The notes under the pieces were generated by a model. That model saw only the letters and a list, made by a program, of their open reading frames with translations. It made no database searches and was not told the origin of the DNA. Source: Spongilla lacustris (lineage: Eukaryota; Porifera; Demospongiae; Spongillida; Spongillidae). From it: a stretch of 64,000 nucleotides of DNA. Of the stretch, positions 1-11,733 are shown one piece after another (position 1 is the first letter of the stretch; each line of letters begins with the position of its first letter). The translations under genes were made by a program, and so were the position numbers. The stretch covers positions 16,153,427 through 16,217,426 of the forward strand of contig OX442417.1 of assembly GCA_949361645.1 (NCBI GenBank), written 5' to 3'.

Positions 1-321
1 GTATCGGCATGGTACTCTATCTGCTGGCATAGGTAGCGCAAGCAGGCCATTACAGCAAGCTTCTCTTCATATTTATTTATCCTATATATGTAGCCAAATA
101 CGAACTCTGCATCTTACATCAGATAAGGTACAGCTGCAACACACCTACACAACCATATGTGTACATAAGTAAACAATAGGAAAGCATGTTTGGGGGTGGG
201 AGGGGAGGAAAGGAGGGTTGGTGTCACTGTGTGTAGGGAAGAAGGGTGGTGTGTGGAAGGGAGACAGTGTGTGGGGTGGGGAGAAGAACCATATTTTGAA
301 TCAGATAAAAGCAATGTACAA
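1..321. repeat. First half of a tandemly duplicated unit, split by the EnSpm insertion
   Basis: This stretch matches 6473-6800 base for base over long runs: the 'ggtactctatctgctg' start, the 'caggccattacag' block, the 'acagctgcaacacac' block, the purine-rich GGGAGG stretch and the 'gaatcagataaaagca' end. The second half of the same unit resumes at 5771. The copy at 6473-7145 is uninterrupted and serves as a related empty site for the transposon between. No coding sequence is supported. Confidence 0.8.
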
Positions 322-876
322 CACTGGACAAAAAAGTTGAATTTAGTGTTGTAGATTTTGTGCACGAAATTTCATGTTATGACAGCATTTTGTTCTGCAC
401 ACTAAATCACATTTCCATTTTGCAGGCTAGAGGAGGATAGGCCTAATTAATGGACCGTTTCATCATGCATTCCACACCGTGTTTCCTACTGCTCGAAAGC
501 TGTGGTTTACTGAGTCCGAAATCCACATTTACAGCTGTACTATATTTGATGTTTAATTCTGTTCTCATGTTTTTAAGTTATTTTATTGAACTATAATTAT
601 ACATGTATAACTGTGGGTAATAAAAATTTAATGAATTGAAGCAAATCAAAATATATGTACATAAATGCACACATGTACATAAATGCACACATGTACATAA
701 TGCACTGTTGTACATGTACAAAAGGGTATCAGTTCTAGCAATGCATACAGCACAAAATACATTGCATATATATGTGTGTGCGGGGTGCAGCTGCTATATG
801 TACATATGAATGCACATCTCATGGATACATTCAGCAACGCTATATATTACACTGTTCACAGCTCTTTACTATTTGG

Positions 877-2105
877 TCATTTCAGTGCCCATCCTGGTAT
901 ATGACCATTTGAGTTGTCTGGTGCTGTCCTTGTTGATAGCACGCCCTCTATTCTGTGCACCTGCTGTCGCTTGGCCTGTGGAGATTTCTTTTCAAGGAGG
1001 TATTTATCAATTCCGTGAAACATTCGTGTTACACATTCCGATCGCCAAGGCAAAGGGTGAACTATAATGGTATCACCATCATCACAACTCTCTTCTGATG
1101 ACATCAAAACATTTTGCATCACTTGCACCCACTTATCTCTTTTTTCTTTTGTTACTTTTGGATTTTTCATCAATGCAACTTCTCGCTGTTTGCGTTTCTA
1201 ATAATAGATTTTACCACAATCATGCATGCATATGGTCAGCCAAATCTAGACCTACCCGCACAATTCTTTCATATCTTCGACACAAAATCTTCCTTTGTTC
1301 TGACTTCCCTCGTCGTTTAAGTGACTCCTGCTGGCTTTTAGTCCTGTAAAACCTATACGCAGCTGCTATCATGGATGACATTAAAGTGACAAATTTACAC
1401 ATACATGCACATTTAATTATAAATTTATATACCTTTGATATCAGAAATCTCAAATGATGGATTGTTGCACTTTATTTCTTTAACCAATTTATCCACAACA
1501 GCCACATTTTCAGGGGAGGTGAAGGTAGATCTAAAGATAATACAGATGCATGTTGTAAATAAGCAAGCCCTTGAATATGTGATAATGATTTACCCCAATG
1601 AGAATGACCATCCAGAGAAGTTCTCTTTGTCTTGCAACAGAGTACAATATATCTTTCGCAATTCATGCTAAGTAACCGTGCACATAACATACAAAATACA
1701 TGTATGTACATACATATACCTTCACTAGTAACGGTGTCGAGCTTCATTTCTTAGTGCCACTATCGCTAGAGCTTGCATTTGATGAAGATGACGGCGTGAG
1801 AATACTATATAAAATTGACCGCGTTTATACAACGAGCTTTAGTGCATCATTTGCATTTACCGTTCCGATAATTCTTTGATAGTTTTCTCGTTTTTCTCTA
1901 CTTTCTCCATAAGCAGCTGCAAGATTTTCTCGGTCGCTGTGGGTTCCTCATGATCAGCGGCAACAGTACCATTAATTCGCTCTTGCTCCGCAACTTGGCC
2001 CACATGTTGGTCCGTATTTCCATTCGAGAAACAAGGCTCATCATCGGGTAAGCCATCATCACCACTTGCAAACATAAACACGTTGTCCTCGAATTCGGCA
2101 GCCAT
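877..2105 (-). CDS. EnSpm-associated second protein (spliced; one exon unresolved)
   Basis: This gene is read on the minus strand from ATG 2105. Exons I can place are 2105-1861 (acidic start MAAEFEDNV, then a short coiled coil ending EKNEKTIKELSE), 1530-1433 (SPENVAVVDKLVKEI), 1365-1256 (AAAYRFYRTK, basic) and 1197-877 (ending LPWRS...KSPQAKRQ...STR...WALK). The last three join in phase at GT-AG sites. A serine-rich segment near 1800-1740 must lie between the first two, but every frame I tried meets a stop or breaks phase, so that exon is mis-modelled or mutated. The layout (coiled coil, basic helix region, acidic 'MSSEES', conserved LPWRS tail) resembles a hypothetical protein that recurs beside tnp2 transposases in invertebrate genomes. 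Its role, perhaps DNA binding, is inference. Confidence 0.75.
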
Positions 2106-2175
2106 TATTATCACATGGCAAGTGTTAATTGGTAGCGAATGGGTTAACTATCATGCAATTGCTTCCGATAAACAA
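2106..2175. promoter_or_regulatory. Shared divergent promoter of the EnSpm genes
   Basis: Only 70 bp separate the ATG of the minus-strand gene (2105) from the first in-frame ATG of the transposase (2176). Any promoter here must be compact and bidirectional, or lie inside the first exons. I see no clear TATA box. The role is inferred from geometry alone. Confidence 0.5.
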
Positions 2176-5100
2176 ATGGCTTCGATCGCGAATTCTTGTC
2201 CAACAGGTTACTGTTTATGTCCTCATTGCCATTGCATGGTATCACACAGGACATACAGTGTTCACAGGCGATTGTACTATGATGCAAACACGGAACAATG
2301 GATAAAAAGACAATGTACTTCTGCCGATGACCAATCTTTTGACATTAGCTTGTTTGATACGGACGAAGAGTATTCAGCTTTTGTTCAACAAGGTTAGTAC
2401 CTCTCGTTTCAGTCGTGCACTTTTAACTGCCTCAAATTCAATTATACATGCACCCTTTGTTGTAATTATTTGCTGCTGTATATACAATATGTAAGTATAT
2501 GAAACTGGAGCAGAGTAAAAAAACGTTATATGGTAGTTTTAAATATAATTTAGGTGTAGGTATTAATTTGTGTTATTAATATTCCTTGGTTAAATTATTC
2601 TCTTGAATATAGAATCTGAATACTACTACTGTGAGGACTCATATGTTGATGATGCTCACAACTCTTTCCATGAGGAAAAAAATGAGGATTGTGAAGAAAC
2701 AGATTTGAATGAAGTGAGTGAAGAAACACCTACATGTCAAAGTATTGATGAAAACTGTGAACACGATGATAATGCTGAAAATGAGCATGATGCAATTCTG
2801 TCGTTAGGTATGTAAAAAGGTAGTTAATATGCTGTTGTGAATGTAAATATTCATTTAGATGGGCAGGAAATATGGAATAATAATGATGATGAAGTTGAAT
2901 CATTTCATCAAGTTGATGATGACATGGAGAGTGCATTTGATACTACCAATATAGCAGAATATCAGGAGAAACCAAAAAGTGACTCTAATTTATTGATGGA
3001 AGCACTGGTTCAATCACTTTGTCGCTTTCAAGCGATATACTATATATCTGATGCAGCAGTTACCTATCTTTTAAAATGTCTCACTGTGTTTTTTGGCACC
3101 CTTAAGAATTTGTTCAACATTGAACTTCCTTATTTCCCAGAATCTATATATGGCATTAAAAAAATCATGCAATACAAAGAGAAATTTGACAAACTTGTAG
3201 TGTGTATAAAATGTAATTGTGTATATTCATTTGAGGACTGCATTTTAACAGAAGGAGTGAGTAAGTACTGCATGTTCAAGCAGTTTGTTAGATCTCAGCA
3301 TTGCAATACTTTGTTATTAAAAACTGTGGAGATATCTACTGGGAAAAAACTGTTATATCCTTACAAAGTTTATTGTTACCAAAGTCTTATAGAACAACTC
3401 AAGAATAGATATAATACTCCAGGATTTGCAGCACAATGTGAACAATGGAGATCATTTACTTCAGAATCTAATTTATTGAGTGATGTATACAATGGGCAAG
3501 TTTGGAAAGATTTCTTTCAACCATTTTTATCAAATCCATATCATCTAGCATTGAGTATTAATGTAGATTGGTTTCAACCCTACACCCACACTCCATGGTC
3601 GGTAGGTGCTATTTACTTAACTATTTTGAACTTACCAAGGAATGTGCGATACAAACGGTACAATGTGATGCTTATTGGTCTAATTCCTGGACCTAAAGAG
3701 CCAAAGTTGAATATCAACTCATTTCTCCAACCACTGGTTAAGGAACTAAACTTATTATGGACAGGAGTGTCCATGAAAGTTCATTCCAAGATTGAACCAC
3801 AGACAGTGAAGTGTGTATTATTATGTGCTGCTTGTGACCTTCCAGCTAGTAAGAAGTTATGTGGATTCCTTGGCCACTCAGCTACTTGTGGTTGTTCTAA
3901 ATGTATGAAAAAATTTCTTGGTGGTGTTGGGAGTAAAGATTACTCAGGTTTTGATAGAGATAGCTGGGAAAGTCGCTCTAATACACAGCATCGGCAACAT
4001 GTTGAATTAGTGAAAGCAGCACCTAACAAGACTCAGCAGCAACAATTGGAAAGTTTATATGGGTGTCGCTATTCTGTTCTACTTGAGTTGCCTTATTTTG
4101 ACCCAGTACGAATGTGTATTATTGATGCTATGCACAATTTTTATCTGGGCACTGCAAAGCATATTATGAAAAATGTATGGCTGGCAAAAAATATTATTAA
4201 TCAAAAACAGTTGATTGAATTGCAAAACAATATTGATGTGATATGTGTGCCTTCTGAAGTGAGCAAAATTTCCTGTAAAGTGGAGAGTTCATTTACAGCA
4301 TTAACAGCAGACCAATTAAAGAACTGGGTTACTCTATATTCCATACCTGCTTTATTCACCATTCTTCCAGAAACTGATATGACTTGTTGGCGTGTGTTTG
4401 TTCTGGCCTGTAGGATTTTGTGTCAAAAAGAATTGAGCATTGAAGATATTGAAAGAGCAGATTCATATTTAGTTAGATACTGCCAACTTGTCGAGCAACA
4501 ATATGGAAAGGAATCGATAACTCCAAATATGCACATGCATTGTCATTATAAAGATATGCTACTGGACTATGGCCCTGTACACTCTTACTGGTTATTCTCA
4601 TATGAAAGATATAATGGAATTTTGGGATCTCAACCTAATAACAATAAAAACATTGAATTGCAGTTGATGAAAAGATTTATAAGAGATGGTCATGCATTAA
4701 CATGTGAAGGAAATTTGGCTTTATTTAATTTCAATGACTCTGCAATCTCAACTGACATGAAGCAACTACCATCTACATGTTGGCGTTGTCTTCTAATGAG
4801 TGATGAACAGCAGGAGTTGCAGCAAATAATAGCTATGGTAGAGCCAACTTCCTCCCCATCTTCAGCAACAGCAATTGAAGTGTGTTCTACTTTTTATAAA
4901 TATTCTCACATTCAGTATAATGAAAAAAGATTCAACTCATTTATGAATAAAAGAAGCAGTCAATATGTGGCTATTGCTGAATGGAAGAATAATTTGTTTG
5001 GTAGCCCTCCTACACCTTTATTTTATGATGTCCAATTACGGCCTGTGAAAATTCATTACTTTGCAAAGGTGTCTTTCACTTTGGATAAGAGTTCTACATG

Positions 5101-5314
5101 TACCTCATGTATATTTGCAGTTGTATCATGGTACTGCCAGCACCCATTGTTCAACCGTATTGGGAAACCAGCAGAAATATGGAATTGCGATACATTTGAA
5201 AACAACGGAAGGCACTATTTTGTACCTTTGAACTGCTTGATAAGTAGATGTGCCTATTGTATACAGAAACATTTTGGTCAACCTGCTCTTGTTGTAGTGC
5301 CTATTGTAGAATGA
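2176..5314 (+). CDS. tnp2-type (Transposase_21) EnSpm transposase
   Basis: This is the DDE transposase thought to cut and move the element in the nucleus. Three exons, 2176-2392, 2613-2807 and 2859-5314, join at GT-AG sites with matching phases into one 955-residue open frame. The N-terminus has a small zinc-ribbon-like motif (CPHCHCMVSHRTYSVHRRL), and an acidic linker follows. The core carries family blocks: LSINVDWFQPY, CDLPASKK...CGFLGHSATCGC (cysteine-rich), DAMHNFYLGTAKH, and near the C-terminus HYKDMLLDYGP...YERYNGILG with the NNKNIELQLMKRF tail. I see no internal stop or frameshift, so the copy looks competent, though which acidic residues are catalytic is my inference. The longer upstream frame has no ATG, which is why I start at 2176. 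Confidence 0.9.
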
Positions 5315-5767
5315 AGATGTGATATAACGATGTTATAACTAATTTATACCAGTTTAAAAGCAACAGCATTATTGTAACATGATATATGTTGGTTATGTGT
5401 ATTTTTCATGTAGAAAATATATATTGTCATATTATACATGTATATGTAGACACGCCTCATCTCCCGCTTGTATATATATAGTTTATTCCTGAAATTCCTG
5501 TCCCTGTAGTGTTAGTTTCCTACACATTTTAGCATATAGAAACGCAATGTTTCATGTATTGAATGAAATTAACTATTATCTCTAATTTCACGCACTGACA
5601 AAATCACATAAAATCTCGTGTTTTCAATCCAAATGAAACCTGTGCACGCTAAGTCTAATTTCCTATGGATTTCAATGCGTTTTCAAAGTCACATTTTCAC
5701 AGCTACTGGAAAAGTACATGAAATGCCAAATATAATGCAATCTGAAATTACTACTTTTTGTCTAGTG

Positions 5768-6026
5768 CAAGTAAGGAGCAGCTATAAATCAAATAAATAA
5801 CCACATGTGTACATAGGTAGGTTAGGTGCACAATATGAATATGATATTAACATCACCAGGTCCATGGAAAACATTTCCTTACACATTTCCTTGTACTACA
5901 CTGTACATGTACTGTCTCTAAATCTTTGACCATAATCCTAGGCTACATTATAGCTGTAAGGTCAGTTAGCAATGTGGGAAATAGTAGTTAGTGTGCCAAG
6001 TGTTAAGATACATGTATATGACAAGA

Positions 6027-6077
<51 letters not shown>

Positions 6078-6692
6078 ATAAGTGTGTGTGTGTGTGTGTG
6101 TGTGTGCATAAGTGTGTGTGTGCATAAGTGTGTGTGTGCATAAGTGTGTGTGTGCATAAGTGTGTGTGTGCATAAGTGTGTGTGTGTGCATAAGTGTGTG
6201 TGTGTGTGCATAAGTGTGTAGCATGTGTGGACTGATGGATAAATGGCATTAACTACACAATGACCACACAACTACATGTAGCAGTAAAGTTAACAAACCA
6301 TACATGCTGTCTCAGTGGAAGACTTACATGTAACTACCTGTACAAGGGTACCTTAGAACATTATTTTCATTAACCCTGTACACTCTCAATTTACGACCAT
6401 TCTCATAGACCATTCAGTATGACCACATTAAAGACGGAAGGTTATACGTAATTATGGAGGACACACATGTATTGGCATGGTACTCTATCTGCTGACATGG
6501 TTAGTTCAAGCAGGCCATTACAGCTATATGTAGCAAAAGTTCCTCTGCATCATATATCAGATAAAGCTACAGCTGCAACACACTTACACAACCACATGTG
6601 TACATAAGTGAACAATACGAAAGCCCTTCCCTCAAGTGTGGGGGGAAGGAGGGGAAGGAAAGGAAGTTGGTGCGTGTAGGGAAGAAGGGGAT

Positions 6693-6734
<42 letters not shown>

Positions 6735-7145
6735 GGAGACAGTGTAAGAAGGGTAGTGTGTGGGGTTGTAGGGAGAACTATCTTGAATCAGATAAAAGCA
6801 GGGCAGCTGTTAAAACAACAACCACATGTATACATAGGTAGGTGCACAATATGAATATGATATTAACAGGCATCCATTCCTTCTTGTACTGGCTACATTT
6901 ATAGCTGTAAGGTCAGTTAACAATGTGGGAAATAAGAGTTAGTGTGCCAAGTGTTAAGATATATGTACCAGCTCAATGTGTGTGCATAAGTGTGTGTGAG
7001 AGCGTGCATGTGCATGTTGACAAGTGTGTGTGTGTGTGGACTGATGGATAAAAGGGGACCACACAACTACATGTAGCTATCAAGTTAAATGCTGTCAAAG
7101 TCCTTAGAACATTATTTTCATTAAACCTATACACTCTCAACGTAC
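5768..7145. repeat. Rest of the tandem duplication, with (TG)n tracts
   Basis: Positions 5771-6400 complete unit 1. Positions 6473-7145 are unit 2. Shared blocks include 'cacaatatgaatatgatatt', 'agctgtaaggtcagtta', 'gtgtgccaagtgttaagata' and 'ttagaacattattttcatta'. A (TG)n tract with interspersed 'cataag' variants fills 6031-6220, giving a minisatellite of about 18-22 bp. A second (TG)n lies at 6694-6730. No gene is supported; long frames here are repeat translations. Confidence 0.8.
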
Positions 7146-7348
7146 AACTACACACATGGAGTAAATTCAAACTGAAACATTCACTGAACACTTTCAACCA
7201 CCACATTGCAGTACATGATAACACTATACCATAAGGTCAGTTAACCCTGTAGAGTGCATGTGAATAGGCAGGATGCATAACATAACACCACACATGACGA
7301 AGTCCCTAACGACTGTGTTGGAGATAATTTGTAAGGCTTCTTTAGAAC

Positions 7349-8560
7349 CACACTCACATGACTGTTTCTCTTCGCTACATGCCTTAACCCCTGACACTCT
7401 TATAAAAGCACACCACACTCACAGGACTGTTTCTCTCGGCTACATGCCTTAACCCCTGACACTCTTATAAAAGCACACCACACTCGCCAGGACTGTTTCT
7501 CTCGGCTACATGCCTTAACCCCTGACACTCTTATAAAAGCACACCACACTCACAGGACTGTTTCTCTCGGCTACATGCCTTAACCCCTGACACTCTTATA
7601 AAAGCACACCACACTCACAGGACTGTTTCTCTCGGCTACATGCCTTAACCCCTGACACTCTTATAAAAGCACACCACACTTGCCAGGACTGTTTCTCTCG
7701 GCTACATGCCTTAACCCCTGACACTCTTATAAAAGCACACCACACTCACAGGATTGTTTCTCTCGGCTACATGCCATAACCCCTGACACTCTTATAAAAG
7801 CACACCACACTCACAGGACTGTTTCTCTCGGCTACATGCCTTAACCCCTGACACTGTTATAAAAGCACACCACTCACACGACTGTTTCTCTCGGCTACAT
7901 GTCTTAACCCCTGACACTATTAACACACTCACTGGGCTGTTTCTCTCGGCTATGTACTTTAACCCCTGACACTTTTAATACACCCACTGGGATGTTTCTC
8001 TCGGCTATGTTGTTTAACCCCTGACACTCTTAACACACTCACTGGGCTGTTTCTCTCGGCTATGTCGTTTAACCCCTGACACTTCAAACACACTCACTAG
8101 GCTGTTTCTCTCGGCTATGTCGTTTAACCCCTGACACTCTTAACACACTCACTGGGCTGTTTCTCTCGGCTATGTACTTTAACCCCTGACACTTTTAATA
8201 CACCCACTGGGCTGTTTCTCTCGGCTATGTCGTTTAACCCCTGACACTTTTAACACAACCACTGGGCTGCTTCTCTCGGTAATGTACTTTAACCCTTGAC
8301 ACTCTTAACACACTAACTGGGCTGTTTCTTTCGGCTATGTGTCTTAACCCCTGACACTCTTACAAAGACCACACCCACAGGACTCTTTTTGCCGCTAGGT
8401 TGATTAACCCTTCGAACTCTTACAAAGACCACACCCACAGGACTCTTTTTGCCACTAGGTTGATTAACCCTTCGAACTCTTACAAAGACCACACCCACAG
8501 GGCTATTTTTACCGTTAAGTTGATTAACCCTTCACACTCTTAATACAAAGAGCACACGCA
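7349..8560. repeat. 65-bp minisatellite, about 20 units, most early units with a TATAAAAG core
   Basis: Units repeat 'cttaacccctgacactc' and 'ggactgtttctctcggcta'. The first eight or so units are about 65 bp and nearly identical, and each carries 'ctcttataaaagcacacc'. From about 7910 the units shorten to 52-60 bp, lose the TATA core and diverge, so the array has a homogenised left half and an older right half. Minus-strand frames of up to 60 codons run through it but only translate the repeat. The array lies upstream of ROCO-related relic exons. Confidence 0.9.
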
Positions 8561-9204
8561 CAGGCCCCTTTTTATGGTTGAGTTGCTTAAAACTTTCTTG
8601 CAAAAGCTAGTTGGGTATGCGCGACCTCCGCATTTTGGCGGAACGTGGTACCTGGAACGTTTCCGCTAAACGCGAAGGTCGGGCTATGCCTAACTAGAAC
8701 ACCTAAAAGACCATTTTTAAACTCCGCACTTGCGCAATGTAAGCCACACCAACACGACAAATTGCTTTTAGAGCATCCTTGCAAGCCAAGCAACACACAT
8801 TCACTTCACAACTTACGGAAGGTTCTAAATGTTTAGTAGCACTAGCTCGAGGGAGGGATCATAATTTTGAACCTGCGTCGCATGAGCTATAAGAGTCTGG
8901 GAACGAGTAACGCAGTCAATTTTGCGCATGCGTATGTTGTATTTAGGTTTTTTAGCTACAAAACGAGAGTTTTAGCACCCAAAAATACAGGACTAGTCTT
9001 TTTATAAGCTACCTACTATGCGGCGTTCATAAAATAACTTGTTGTTGTAAATAAAGTTAATTAATTTTAATAAATAATTAGCCATTTTGAAAGTATGATA
9101 AATCATAAAAAAATCAGGAAAATATATTGGTGAAACCAGAATTTTAATATCATCATCCTATAGTAACTTATTATTCATGTCCTCAATTGCTGGCCATGTG
9201 CAGG
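8561..9204. other. No gene recognised
   Basis: The sequence is unique and AT-rich, running up to the acceptor at 9204. Around 8890 'gagtctgggaacgagtaac' resembles degenerate Mutator-like termini seen elsewhere in the window. No coding frame is supported. Confidence 0.5.
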
Positions 9205-9391
9205 ATGTGGCTGCCCTACAGGGAATGGGTGACAAGTCCAAGGTGATCTCCATTGGCTCCATTACTAAATCTGAAAAGTCTCCACATTTGGAGACATCCT
9301 TAATACAACAGCAGCTGCTGAAGGGTCCTCCTATGACCATGGACCCCAACACAAAGACTCCTCCCACTTCTGTCCTTCCCAATCCAATCAT
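9205..9391 (+). pseudogene. Relic linker exon of a ROCO-family gene
   Basis: Reading from an AG acceptor at 9203-9204, the frame gives DVAALQGMGDKSKV...EKSPHLETSLIQQ...TMDPNTKTPPTS. It is highly similar to exon 33137-32948 of the inverted ROCO gene and ends at a GTTAGT donor in the same phase. No exon downstream on this strand begins in the matching phase, and the N-terminal exon that precedes it in the inverted gene is missing here. I therefore read it as an orphan piece of a duplicated ROCO gene. It could still be used as a 5' exon through an exon I did not find. Confidence 0.65.
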
Positions 9392-11165
9392 GAGTTAGTA
9401 CAATTGCCCCAAACATAGCCACTAATAAAATAAAACTAGCTTTAATCAATAAATAATAAAAAAACCCGTTCTTAATTATAAGGGTATGGTTTTCACAGCC
9501 CGATATTATTTACACATGCTTAATGTAACCTGACCACTTAGGTGCCCATATCATGTAGCTGGGGGAAGGTCCTATAGTGATCCTATACCATTTGCTGCAT
9601 TTGGTACCGGAAGGTATTAATTCTATTTATGTCAGTAAGATATACCTGGCTTCAATAGAGATGATAACCAATAAGCTGTATCCTTACCACTATTTAAATG
9701 GATGAAATAGTTCAGTAGTTCTTGAATACATGTATGTTATTAAGATAACATTCCTGTGGCTGCCATAAAAAGTATGTGCCTTCTTGCACAAATGTTTTTT
9801 TTTTTTTTTAAATATCAGTGAGGTACTGAACCAAATTGTAAATAATTGATTGACATATGTCATATCATGCAATGTGATTTACATAAGCATGCACTTACAA
9901 GTGTTATGGTCAGTACTACTAACCAGACTATTTTCAGGTCTGGCTATGGACTTCCCTAGTCCTTTGAACGCAGTAAAGACAGATGACACTGAGGTGTGTG
10001 AATGTTGGGGTGTGCCTGTGGGGGTGTTGATGGTGGTGATGTGCACTAGAGTATACATAGTATGTTACTAATTTTACAAAAGTGCACATATATGTAGGAA
10101 CACTTCCTCACTTCCCTAAGAGGTGGAGTTATGTCATTAGGATCACCTCCCCAAATCTCCCTTAGGTAGGGAGGTGTCCTTAGTACACATCCAATGCATC
10201 ACTAGAGTGAGGGTTCCCACCTCATTCCCCTCAGAGAGGTCACACCAGGGTGAGGGTTCCCACCTCATTACTACCAATGATCAATGTGTCATGTGAACAT
10301 AGAATTTGGGTAGGGGGGCCTGGCCCCCCCCACCCCCGGTTCCTACACCACTGTTAAGGCTTGTTCAGAGGTATCAGTTTTACAACAGACAATACTCTAT
10401 TATCTATGATTTTAGCTTCTAAAATACTAATCAGTGCTCTTACCATACCTCAGCTTTATTATAGATCATGTACATTGTCATTTTGCTTTGCATTTTGTAA
10501 GCCTTTCCCCAAGAATGCTATTTACCTTCTGTACCTTTAGTGGAAAGCCTGAACAGGAAGTGTAAGTCTTATAAGTAGGCTCTGTAGAGACATAACCCAT
10601 GAATCCACTTACACAATAAATATGTGTGCTTGTGACCATTGCATATATCTGAGATTGGATTAAATGTGTACATGTGATATAAACAGGTCAAATAACTTGT
10701 TATGTTCACCTCATTAGTGCATTTGCACTATGCCTGTAAACTAACAGATTTCTGAGTACATGTATTATGGATAAGAGTTGTCCTGTATAGCTATATCTCT
10801 GATTTGGTAGTGTAATTATGCATGTAGTGGTATTTTGTCTTCATATTATATGGTCGGTATTATGTAATGACGGTGTATGTTTTATAATATCTGTGCTCCT
10901 CAGTATGGTCATATGATTGTACAATACTTCTGCCCACAGTATGTAGTGTTGTAAGTAGTACAGATATACCCTCATTACATAATACAGGCCATATAATATG
11001 CAATAATTATACTACCAAATCAGAGATAAAAACTAACCCAGTGGCTCAACTAACCCACTCCTCCCCTACTACTTACAACACTACATACTGTGAGCAGAAG
11101 TATTGTACAATCATATAGCATAGCTACACTTAAAAAAATGGTTGAGCTATGAAGCATCCTGATTC
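9392..11165. other. Duplicated ROCO intron and a rearranged inverted repeat; no gene
   Basis: Positions 9895-10275 are a near copy of the intron at 12773-13150 (shared 'taaccagactattttcagg', 'gaacacttcctcacttccct', 'ggtagggaggt'). This shows that a larger ROCO segment was duplicated and lost its exons. Positions 10792-11118 hold two inverted-repeat pairs in shuffled order. I see no supported coding sequence. Confidence 0.65.
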
Positions 11166-11350
11166 ATGTATAAGACAATGCTTTTAAATTTCAAAATGTT
11201 TCGTTTTCAAACATGTGGAAAGGTGCCTGTGCAGCGAGGTGGTCTGATGGAGGTGGAGGGTAGGGTTGTGTGGGGAGGAGGAGAAGGAGGAGGAGGAGAA
11301 TTGTACAGGTTTTATGTGAAGGATCAGTGGGAGGAGAAATGGCATGTTAA
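11166..11350 (+). pseudogene. Relic duplicate of the first Kelch exon
   Basis: The frame KMFRFQTCGKVPVQRGGLM followed by EVEGRVVWGG...LYRF closely matches the start of the Kelch exon at 11734 (MFHFESCENTPVEGG...EVEGRVVWGG). It stops matching after about 55 codons. I see no convincing acceptor in front of it. It is best read as a partial tandem duplicate, made with the relic material upstream. Confidence 0.65.
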
Positions 11351-11733
11351 GCAATCAAATGCCGACGTTATACCAGACTAACCACATAGCCAAGGCCATT
11401 GATAGCATCACCATTGGCACTTCCCATTAGCCTGAGGTAGCCAGCCTCGCCATTAGGCATAACTTGAGAGCCTCGTGGTGCGAGGTAGCCAATATGGCCT
11501 ACTAGTGTAGTGCTCGAAATGCTCTGTTTGGGATGTCCCCGTTGAACCATAAGAGGCCTCCTTACCTGTGGCCATGAAGCAGGTAGCCGTTGGTAGTGTG
11601 CGATGTAGTAAAGAGAAGGGTGAAGTGTGTGTGATGTGGACCTGTTGTGTGTACGAGCTAGCTAGGTCCCCAAATTAAGGTGGTGCTGTCTATGAATTAA
11701 CTATTAATAATTTCTTTTCTTTAGAACATAAAA

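Larger units (their letters stand above)
322..5767 (+). mobile_element. Complete CMC/EnSpm (CACTA-like) DNA transposon, 5.4 kb
   Basis: The left end reads CACTGGACAAAAAAGT. The reverse complement of the right end reads CACTAGACAAAAAGTAG. These form imperfect terminal inverted repeats of the CACTA type. Both ends are flanked by the 3-bp direct repeat CAA (319-321 and 5768-5770), the target-duplication length known for this superfamily. Inside are two divergent genes: a tnp2-type transposase on plus and a second basic/acidic protein on minus. The element interrupts a duplicated host unit whose second copy (about 6795-6815) lacks it. Subterminal non-coding DNA is 322-876 and 5315-5767. Boundaries, target duplication and empty site agree, so this is a confident call. 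Confidence 0.93.

Noticed and set aside
5962..6271. Long His/Thr/Leu-Cys-rich frames on the minus strand
   Set aside because: They are translations of the (TG)n and 'cataag' minisatellite; all frames are open because the repeat lacks stops.
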